A stretch of DNA of 64,000 bases from Azonexus sp. (GTDB lineage: Bacteria; Pseudomonadota; Gammaproteobacteria; Burkholderiales; Rhodocyclaceae), in contig NZ_JAVBXX010000012.1 of the NCBI RefSeq assembly GCF_030824335.1, positions 28,811 to 92,810 on the forward strand, read 5' to 3'. Made by a program: the position numbers and the translations under genes. Shown here piece after piece: positions 15,494 to 21,583 of the stretch. How positions within the stretch are numbered: the first letter of the stretch is position 1; every line of letters starts with the position of its first letter. The notes below the pieces were generated by a model. That model had not been told where the DNA came from. It searched no databases and saw only the letters and a program-made list of their open reading frames with translations.

Positions 15494-16403
15494 GGGTCAT
15501 TTCGATGACCCGCTTGGTCAGGTGCGGCGCGAACAACTCGATGAAGTCGTAGTCGAAGCGGCGCAGGTAGCTGCCGCGCCGCACCGCCAGGCGGGTGGTG
15601 TTTGACTCGAAAAGATGACCGGCATCGATTGCCACCAGCCCGCTGTCGCGCTGTTCGTCGAAGGCCAGCTTGGCGATGATGCCCAAGCCCATGCCAAGGC
15701 TGACGTAAGTCTTGATCACATCGGCATCGAGTGCGGTCAACGCGATATTCGGCTCGATTTCCAGCCGCTCGAAGGCGCGATTGATCCGTGAGCGGCCGGT
15801 AAATGCCGCATCATAGGTAATCAGCGGCCAGCGCGCCAGTTCCTGCAGGGCCAGCGGCTGAGAGGCCAGGATCGGGTGACCGGCCGGCGCGATCACGCAG
15901 TGCGTCCATTGCTGGACCGGGAAGGACACCAGTTGCGGATGCTGGTCCAGCGACTCGGTGGCGATACCGACATCGGCCTCGCCACTCGCCACCCAGTCGG
16001 CCACCTGCAAGGGGTTGCCCTGATGCATTTCCAGCTTGACCTTGGGATGACGCTCAACGAAATCGCGCACCACCGTCGGCAAGGCATAGCGGGCCTGCGT
16101 GTGCGTTGCCGCCAAAACCAGTTTGCCGGAATCGCCGGTGGAAAACTCGGCGCTCGCCCGCTTCAGGTTTTCCGCTTCACGCAAGATGCGCCGAGCGATA
16201 TCCAGCACCACTTTGCCCGGCTCGGTAATCGCGGTGAAACGCTTGCCGCTGCGCTCGAAAATGGCGATGCCGAGTTCGTCTTCAAGCAGGCGGATTTGTT
16301 TGGAAACGCCTGGTTGCGAGGTGTAAAGCACCTCAGCCGCCTCGGAAACATTGAGTCCCTGGCGTTCGATTTCGACGATATAGCGCAGTTGCTGGAGTTT
16401 CAT
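15462..16403 (-). CDS. cysB: CysB-type LysR transcriptional regulator
   Basis: A 313-residue LysR-type regulator. The N-terminal winged helix is MKLQQLRYIVEIERQGLNVSEAAEVLYTSQPGVSKQIRLLE; the rest is the inducer-binding domain with the CysB-typical TTHTQARY-like segment (here ATHTQARYALP) and a conserved C-terminal block RRFDYDFIELFAPHL. CysB activates sulfate-assimilation genes when O- or N-acetylserine signals sulfur need. ATG 16403 gives the family N-terminus; an upstream start would add ten residues. It is divergent from cysI-DUF934-cysH, its expected targets. Its last ten codons are duplicated 3.5 kb downstream at 11973-12006. Confidence 0.9.
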   Translation of the reverse strand: MKLQQLRYIVEIERQGLNVSEAAEVLYTSQPGVSKQIRLLEDELGIAIFERSGKRFTAITEPGKVVLDIARRILREAENLKRASAEFSTGDSGKLVLAATHTQARYALPTVVRDFVERHPKVKLEMHQGNPLQVADWVASGEADVGIATESLDQHPQLVSFPVQQWTHCVIAPAGHPILASQPLALQELARWPLITYDAAFTGRSRINRAFERLEIEPNIALTALDADVIKTYVSLGMGLGIIAKLAFDEQRDSGLVAIDAGHLFESNTTRLAVRRGSYLRRFDYDFIELFAPHLTKRVIEMTLLGGGEAWQL

Positions 16404-16526
16404 GAATGGCTTAATAACAAAATACGATAACAATCTAACTCAATATTCTTTTTGATTCAATCAACGACCGTTACGATGCGCACCTCAAGATATTGCCGCG
16501 CTTGCCTGCGGCCACAGAGGAAAAGC
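16404..16526. promoter_or_regulatory. Divergent cysB-cysI intergenic region
   Basis: The 123 bases between the two start codons include a markedly A/T-rich tract (about 16412-16460: TTAATAACAAAATACGATAAC and onward) in an otherwise GC-rich neighbourhood. Promoters for both genes and CysB binding sites are expected here. CysB sites are too degenerate to place by eye. The cysI ribosome binding site AGAGG lies at 16516-16520. Confidence 0.45.
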
Positions 16527-18218
16527 ATGTACCGCTACGATGCCATCGACCGCCAACTGATCAACGAACGGGTTGATCAATTCCGCGACCAGGTCCGCCG
16601 CTGGAAAGCCGGCGAACTGACTGACGACGAATTCCGTCCGCTGCGTCTGCAGAACGGTTTGTACATTCAGCGCCATGCGCCGATGTTCCGCATTGCCGTG
16701 CCCTACGGCATGCTGAACAGCGCCCAGATGCGCCAGCTAGCCCACGTTGCCCGCAAATACGACCGGGGCTACGGCCATTTCACAACGCGCCACAACCTGC
16801 AGTTGAACTGGCCGAAGATCGAGGATGTGCCGGAAATTCTCGCCGAGCTGGCCAGCGTCGACATGCACGCCATCCAGACCTCCGGCAACTGCCTGCGCAA
16901 CATCACCACCGATCAGTTCGCCGGTGTTGCTGCCGATGAAATCATCGACCCGCGCCCGCTGGCTGAAATCCTCCGCCAGTGGACCACCTTCCACCCAGAA
17001 TTCGCCTTCCTGCCGCGCAAGTTCAAGATCGCCATTTCCGGCACCCGGGAAGACCGCGCCGTCACCTGGTTCCACGACATCGGCCTGCATTTGAAGGAAC
17101 AAGACGGACAGACCGGTTTCACCGTGATCGTCGGTGGCGGACTGGGCCGGACGCCGATCCGCGGTCAGATCGTGCGCGATTTCCTGCCCTGGCAAGACAT
17201 CCTGACCTATTGCGAAGCCATCCTGCGCGTCTATAACCGCTACGGCCGCCGCGACAATGCGTACAAGGCGCGCATCAAGATTCTCGTGCAGGCGCTGGGT
17301 GTCGAAGAATTCGGCAAGCTGGTCGAAGGCGAATGGGCTTTCCTGAAGAATGGCCCGGCGACCATCACGCAGGCCGAATACGACCGCGTGGCCGCCCATT
17401 TCAGCGCGCCAGCTTATGTGCCCTCTTCGACGGTCGACGCCACTTTTGCCGCCAAAAAGGTCGAGGAAAAAGCCTTCGCCCGCTGGGTCGACCGCAACAC
17501 GCACGCCCACAAGGTGGCGGGCTACGCTGCCGTCACGCTGTCGTTGAAACAGCACGGCATCGCGCCGGGCGACATCACCTCAGAGCAGATGGATACCGTC
17601 GCCAACCTGGCCGAGCGTTACAGCTTCGGCGAACTGCGCATCAGCCACGAACAGAACGTCATCCTGGCCGACGTCAAGCAGTCCGACCTGTACGAAGTCT
17701 GGCAACAAGCCAAGGCGGCCGGCCTGGCGACGCCGAACGTCGGCCTGCTGACCGGCATGATCTGCTGCCCGGGTGGCGATTTCTGCGACCTGGCCAACGC
17801 CAAGTCCATCCCCATCGCCAACGCCATCCAGGCCCGCTTCGACGATCTCGATTACCTGTTCGACATCGGTGAGATCGACCTCAATATTTCCGGCTGCATG
17901 AACGCCTGCGGCCACCACCACGTCGGCCATATCGGCGTGCTCGGTGTCGACAAGAACAACGACGAGTTCTACCAGGTCACCCTGGGCGGGCGTCAAGGTT
18001 ACGCAGCGAAACTGGGCAAGGTGATTGGCCCGTCGTTCGCCGCTGACGAAATGCCGGATGTCGTGGAAAAAATCATCAAGGTCTATCTGGAAAGCCGCCA
18101 TGCCGATGAGCGCTTCCTCGACACCTTCGATCGCATCGGCATCGATCCGTTCAAGAACCGCGTTTATGAAGGCCGCGCGCACGGCAAGGCCAAGGCCAGC
18201 ACCAAGGAGGCTGAATAA
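16527..18218 (+). CDS. cysI: Sulfite reductase, siroheme/[4Fe-4S] hemoprotein subunit
   Basis: A 563-residue nitrite/sulfite reductase family protein that reduces sulfite to sulfide with six electrons in cysteine synthesis. It has two ferredoxin-like half domains and two siroheme-binding domains. GHFTTRHNLQLNWP and TSGNCLRNITTD near residues 80-130 are the first siroheme motifs. Near 410-465 come CCPGGDFCDLA and SGCMNACGHHH, which carry the cysteines that ligate the coupled cluster and heme. ATG 16527 is chosen for the AGAGG site and family start; an earlier in-frame ATG at 16452 adds 25 unlikely residues. Its stop overlaps the next start (TAATG). Confidence 0.92.
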   Translation: MYRYDAIDRQLINERVDQFRDQVRRWKAGELTDDEFRPLRLQNGLYIQRHAPMFRIAVPYGMLNSAQMRQLAHVARKYDRGYGHFTTRHNLQLNWPKIEDVPEILAELASVDMHAIQTSGNCLRNITTDQFAGVAADEIIDPRPLAEILRQWTTFHPEFAFLPRKFKIAISGTREDRAVTWFHDIGLHLKEQDGQTGFTVIVGGGLGRTPIRGQIVRDFLPWQDILTYCEAILRVYNRYGRRDNAYKARIKILVQALGVEEFGKLVEGEWAFLKNGPATITQAEYDRVAAHFSAPAYVPSSTVDATFAAKKVEEKAFARWVDRNTHAHKVAGYAAVTLSLKQHGIAPGDITSEQMDTVANLAERYSFGELRISHEQNVILADVKQSDLYEVWQQAKAAGLATPNVGLLTGMICCPGGDFCDLANAKSIPIANAIQARFDDLDYLFDIGEIDLNISGCMNACGHHHVGHIGVLGVDKNNDEFYQVTLGGRQGYAAKLGKVIGPSFAADEMPDVVEKIIKVYLESRHADERFLDTFDRIGIDPFKNRVYEGRAHGKAKASTKEAE

Positions 18219-18727
18219 TGTCCCAATTGATCAAACAGGCCGGTGTTGCGGTCGACACGTGGAAAATCCTGGAAATCGCCGAAGGTGAAACGGCGGAAAG
18301 CCTGCCCCTGCCCGCTGGCGATATCATCTTCCCGCTCGCCGTCTGGCTGGCCCGCAAGAACGAAATCATCTCCTGCCACAAGCGCATCGGCCTGCTGCTG
18401 CAAGCGGACGAACGCGTCGAGGATGTTGCCGATGACCTGGAATACTTCATCATCATCGCGGTCAATTTCCCGAAATTCGTCGACGGTCGCGGCTACACCA
18501 CGGCCAGCCTGCTGCGCCAGCGCTACCAGTACCAAGGCGAACTACGGGCGGTCGGCGATATCCTGCACGACCAGTTGTACTACCTGAAGCGCGTCGGTTT
18601 CGATGCCTGGGCATTGAAGGACGGCAAGAACACCAGCTATGCGCTGGAAAAAGGCTTTGCCCCGTTCAGCGACGCCTACCAAACCAGCACTGACCAGCCC
18701 GAACCCTATTTCCGCCGCCGCGCCTGA
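18218..18727 (+). CDS. DUF934 protein, sulfite-reduction accessory
   Basis: A 169-residue protein of family DUF934, with the signature YFIIIAVNFPKFVDGRGYTTASLLRQRYQYQGELRA split over residues about 75-115, then GDILHDQLYYLKRVGFDAW. The family sits almost always between cysI and cysH in betaproteobacteria and alphaproteobacteria and is thought to help sulfite reduction, perhaps as a partner that replaces or links the electron-donating flavoprotein subunit. That role is inferred from neighbourhood. It begins within the cysI stop codon and cysH follows after seven bases, so the three genes form one operon. Confidence 0.88.
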   Translation: MSQLIKQAGVAVDTWKILEIAEGETAESLPLPAGDIIFPLAVWLARKNEIISCHKRIGLLLQADERVEDVADDLEYFIIIAVNFPKFVDGRGYTTASLLRQRYQYQGELRAVGDILHDQLYYLKRVGFDAWALKDGKNTSYALEKGFAPFSDAYQTSTDQPEPYFRRRA

Positions 18728-18734
18728 TATCGCC

Positions 18735-19454
18735 ATGACCCCTGCCCTACTCAACATCACGCCTGAACTCGCCGCCAGCACGGCCAGCAAGACTGCTGCT
18801 GTCCAGGCCCTGCTCGCCGACATCGCCGGCAACTGGTCGCCGGCGGCTTTCGCCAACAGTCTGGGCGCCGAAGACATGGTGCTGACCGACCTGATCGTCA
18901 AGGCGAAACTGCCGATCGAAATATTCAGCCTGGACACCGGTCGCCTGCCGCTCGAAACCTATGACCTGATGGCTGCGGTCGACAAGCATTACGGGCTGAA
19001 ATTGAAAATCTACTTCCCGCAAGCCGAGGAAGTCGAAAGCTATGTGCGCAATCACGGCATCAACGCTTTCTACGAATCCGTCACGCTGCGCAAAGCCTGC
19101 TGCTATGCACGCAAGGTCGAACCGCTGAAGCGCGCGCTGGCTGGCAAGCGCGCCTGGGTCACCGGCATGCGTGCCGAACAGGCCGCCACCCGCGGCAACC
19201 TCGCTTTCCGGGAATACGACGAAGGCAACGGACTGGAGAAGTTCAATCCCTTGTCGGACTGGAGCGAAAAGGAAGTCTGGACCTACATCAAGCAGCACGG
19301 CGTCCCGTACAACGCGCTGCACGACAAGTTCTACCCTAGCATCGGCTGTGCCCCCTGCACGCGGGCCATCTCGCTCGGCGAAGACGTCCGCTCCGGCCGC
19401 TGGTGGTGGGAAGACCCGACCTCCAAGGAATGTGGCTTGCATGTAAAGGCCTGA
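18735..19454 (+). CDS. cysH: Adenylyl-sulfate (APS) reductase
   Basis: A 239-residue PAPS/APS reductase family protein. The PP-loop-type nucleotide region includes NSLGAEDMVL and IFSLDTGRLP. A tandem Cys pair in RKACCYARKVEPL (about 120), a C-x2-C in GCAPCTRAI (about 205) and the terminal ECGLH with the catalytic Cys are all present. The CC...CxxC set binds a [4Fe-4S] cluster and marks the APS-using type rather than the enteric PAPS-using type. It makes sulfite for CysI. ATG 18735 is used; the upstream frame runs into DUF934. It is the last gene of the cysI operon. Confidence 0.9.
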   Translation: MTPALLNITPELAASTASKTAAVQALLADIAGNWSPAAFANSLGAEDMVLTDLIVKAKLPIEIFSLDTGRLPLETYDLMAAVDKHYGLKLKIYFPQAEEVESYVRNHGINAFYESVTLRKACCYARKVEPLKRALAGKRAWVTGMRAEQAATRGNLAFREYDEGNGLEKFNPLSDWSEKEVWTYIKQHGVPYNALHDKFYPSIGCAPCTRAISLGEDVRSGRWWWEDPTSKECGLHVKA

Positions 19455-19547
19455 GCCCAAGCAGCCGCACACATGCCCCGCAGAGGCAAACCGCAGACCG
19501 GACAATGTCATTGCCCTGCAACATGAAGCGCCCTATGATGAATCGCC

Positions 19548-19576
19548 AAACGCTGCGCCAATCCGGTGCAGCGTTT
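19548..19576 (+). other. Hairpin upstream of the DUF3597 gene
   Basis: AAACGCTGC (19548-19556) can pair with GCAGCGTTT (19568-19576) around an 11-base loop. There is no following T tract, so it is not a typical terminator. It lies 24 bases before the ATG of the DUF3597 gene and could be a leader structure or an mRNA-stabilising end for the cys transcript. Confidence 0.35.
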
Positions 19577-19599
19577 GCTTCAACATCAAGGAGAAAGTC

Positions 19600-19989
19600 A
19601 TGGGATTTTTCAGCAATATTCTTGAAAAACTGGGTTTTGCCAAAGCCGACGCCGCCCCGGCCGCAGCCGAAGTTGCTGCCAGTACCGCTCCCAGCGCCCC
19701 CGCTGCACCACAAGTTCAGGCCGTAGCACTGGTTGACGTAGTTGCCCAACTGGAAAAAAGGGCCGCCGCCAGCAGTCAGCCGCTGAACTGGAAAACTTCG
19801 ATTGTTGACCTGCTGAAACTGCTGGAAATCGACAGCAGCCTGGCCGCACGCAAGGAGCTGGCAAACGAACTGTCCTGCCCGACTGATTTGATGGGAGACT
19901 CCGCCAAAATGAACATTTGGCTGCACAAAACTGTCCTGGCCCGCATCGCGGCAAATGGCGGCAACGTGCCTAAAGAACTGCTCGACTGA
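19600..19989 (+). CDS. DUF3597 domain-containing protein
   Basis: A 129-residue soluble protein. After a short N-terminal helix (MGFFSNILEKLGF) and an Ala/Pro-rich linker (about 18-45), residues 48-129 match DUF3597 (VDVVAQLEKRAA, LNWKTSIVDLLKLLEIDSS, AARKELANELSCP, MNIWLHKTVLARIAANGG). The family is small, widespread in Proteobacteria and unstudied; some members contain a LysM-like or stress-associated context. A good AAGGAG site stands seven bases before the ATG. The next 150 bases hold a small remnant frame and then the GlsB-like gene. Confidence 0.85.
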   Translation: MGFFSNILEKLGFAKADAAPAAAEVAASTAPSAPAAPQVQAVALVDVVAQLEKRAAASSQPLNWKTSIVDLLKLLEIDSSLAARKELANELSCPTDLMGDSAKMNIWLHKTVLARIAANGGNVPKELLD

Positions 19990-20026
19990 ACCAGCAGGGC
20001 AACTCAAGCGCTGGCGGACTGCTCGC

Positions 20027-20098
20027 ATGCTCGACCAGAATGGTGACGGCAATGCCCCGGATGACATCCTGGGCATGCTCGAGAAAGCCGTCCTTTGA
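20027..20098 (+). pseudogene. Remnant C-terminus with EF-hand-like DxNxDG motif
   Basis: A short open frame encodes MLDQNGDGNAPDDILGMLEK and three more residues before TGA. The D-x-N-x-D-G loop followed by an amphipathic helix resembles the C-terminal tail of DUF937-type proteins (LD-x-DGDG-x-x-DDLLGML). No ribosome binding site is present and the same frame reads out of register into the DUF3597 gene upstream, so it is best seen as the decayed end of a lost gene or chance. Confidence 0.35.
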
Positions 20099-20144
20099 AA
20101 ACAGAATCGACCTTCACAACGACAACACACAGAGGAGATCACGC

Positions 20145-20399
20145 ATGAGCTGGATTGTTTCCCTGATCATTGGCGGCATCGTTGGCTGGCTGGCCAGCAT
20201 TGTCATGAAAACCAACGCCCAGATGGGCCTGATCGCCAATGTGCTCATCGGTATCGCCGGCTCGATGCTGGGTTACTGGCTGGCCGGGCTGGTCGGTATT
20301 GCACCGACTGGCGGCATTGTACGTTTTGTCATCGCGATTGCCGGTGCAGCACTACTGATTTTCATCCTGCGTCAGCTCGGCATCTTTCGCAAGGAATGA
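20145..20399 (+). CDS. GlsB/YeaQ/YmgE family membrane protein
   Basis: An 84-residue very hydrophobic protein with three membrane segments (SWIVSLIIGGIVGWLASIVM, GLIANVLIGIAGSMLGYWLAG, IVRFVIAIAGAALLIFILR). This spacing and the early GGIVGWLAS are typical of the transglycosylase-associated/GlsB family, small inner membrane proteins induced in stress. AGAGGAG lies 7 bases before the ATG. It stands alone; a long hairpin follows at 20454-20506. Confidence 0.88.
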   Translation: MSWIVSLIIGGIVGWLASIVMKTNAQMGLIANVLIGIAGSMLGYWLAGLVGIAPTGGIVRFVIAIAGAALLIFILRQLGIFRKE

Positions 20400-20453
20400 C
20401 CGGCGGACAGTGACTGATCAATCGCCCGGCCAAAATCTGGCCTGAGTCCTACC

Positions 20454-20510
20454 GGTGGCAGAAGACAGGTCGTTTGACCCGCGCCAATGAGCTGTCTTCC
20501 GCCACCCTTT
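20454..20510 (+). terminator. Candidate terminator between convergent genes
   Basis: GGTGGCAGAAGACAG (20454-20468) pairs with CTGTCTTCCGCCACC (20492-20506) with one G-U type mismatch and a 23-base loop, followed by CTTTT. It lies 55 bases after the GlsB-like gene and just before the end of the convergent coiled-coil gene. The long loop lowers confidence in simple intrinsic termination. Confidence 0.45.
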
Positions 20511-20524
20511 TACCTTTACCCCGA

Positions 20525-21373
20525 TTACACAGAAACGCTGATGTTCAACCCGCTGCTGATGGAAACCGTCAGCGCTACACCACTCAGCGAAAATCCAGCG
20601 CCTGCGCCATAGCAATCTGCCGTAGCTGCCGTAGCTGCCGTAGTTGTCGGCGTTATCGGCGTTGCTGACTGTTGCATGGCTTTGCCCATTTCGGCCAGTT
20701 TCTTTTCGGCTTCACGCAGGTCGTCTTTCGCCTCTCTCCCGGCAGCAGCAAGCTTGGGCTTGAGCATGTCAATCACTTCCTTCAGTAGCTTCTTCGCATC
20801 GAGCAACAAGCCACGCAGCACAGCGTTGTCGATTTCTTCTTCATTGGCAGGCGTTTGGCCGGCATTGCCGGGCTTGAGCGGCACTTCACGCCGATTTGCT
20901 GCCTCAGCCTTGCTGCGGTCCACCGCCGCACGCTCGATCTCAGCAACATCCGCAGGAGTTTCAGCCACAGCGCCTTGCGCTTCGGCCGGGACAGCCTCGC
21001 TCCCGCTGGCGGTTTGGGCTGCGCTCCCCGCACTGGAACGCCCACCAGCGCTCTTTGCTGCCGAGGCGAGCTGTCCGGCAATCTCCTTCAACTCCCGCGC
21101 CAGTGCCTTGGCTTGCTCCGGAGAAGCGTGCAGCAACATCATCTTCAGGGCATCGAGCCGGCGCTGTAGGTAACCGACCTTATTCTGCGCCTGCTGCTTG
21201 GCAAGTTTCTGCGGGCTGGGCATCGCCCGCAGACGTTGCAAGCCTTCCTGCATGTTACGCAACTGTTTTTCCTGCGGATCTTCAAGCGTTGCAGCGCTTT
21301 TTTCACCCATGCTCAGACCTTGGGACTGGCGTAATGCGGGCAAAACGTTGGTCATTGATTCATGGATTTTCAT
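20525..21373 (-). CDS. Uncharacterised coiled-coil protein
   Basis: A 282-residue protein I cannot assign to a family. Residues about 30-100 are charged and helical (EDPQEKQLRNMQEGLQRL, LQRRLDALKMMLLHASPEQA), there is an Ala/Ser-rich linker, then a second helical stretch (NAVLRGLLLDAKKLLKEVID, AGREAKDDLREAEKKLAEMG), and finally a Thr/Ala-rich segment and a Gly/Ser beta-like tail (GAGAGFSLSGVALTVSISS). No signal peptide is seen. ATG 21373 is the likely start; a longer frame exists upstream without better support. The Thr/Ala region is encoded by a short tandem repeat (about 20619-20645). The layout recalls small proteins that keep a C-terminal surface-type motif, but nothing firm can be said. 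Confidence 0.65.
   Translation of the reverse strand: MKIHESMTNVLPALRQSQGLSMGEKSAATLEDPQEKQLRNMQEGLQRLRAMPSPQKLAKQQAQNKVGYLQRRLDALKMMLLHASPEQAKALARELKEIAGQLASAAKSAGGRSSAGSAAQTASGSEAVPAEAQGAVAETPADVAEIERAAVDRSKAEAANRREVPLKPGNAGQTPANEEEIDNAVLRGLLLDAKKLLKEVIDMLKPKLAAAGREAKDDLREAEKKLAEMGKAMQQSATPITPTTTAATAATADCYGAGAGFSLSGVALTVSISSGLNISVSV
20619..20645. repeat. 9-bp tandem repeat
   Basis: Three consecutive copies close to GCTGCCGTA lie within the 3' part of the coiled-coil gene and continue as degenerate GTTGTCGGC units to about 20660. They encode Thr/Ala residues. Such arrays can vary in copy number without breaking the frame. Confidence 0.6.
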
Positions 21374-21583
21374 GGTGAAGCTCAGAAAAGGGACATTTTC
21401 CTTAACGTCATATGACGGGAAAACATGAGGCTGCTTGCCAAGATAACGCTGCGCCACGATGCAGCACGATTGGCCGCGACGCCTGTGGATTCTACGTATC
21501 CTCCCTCAATAACCTTTGCTGCACCGCAACAAAATGGTAACCTTGGGGTCATAAAATACGGTCTCACCAGGTGGAGTAACAGC

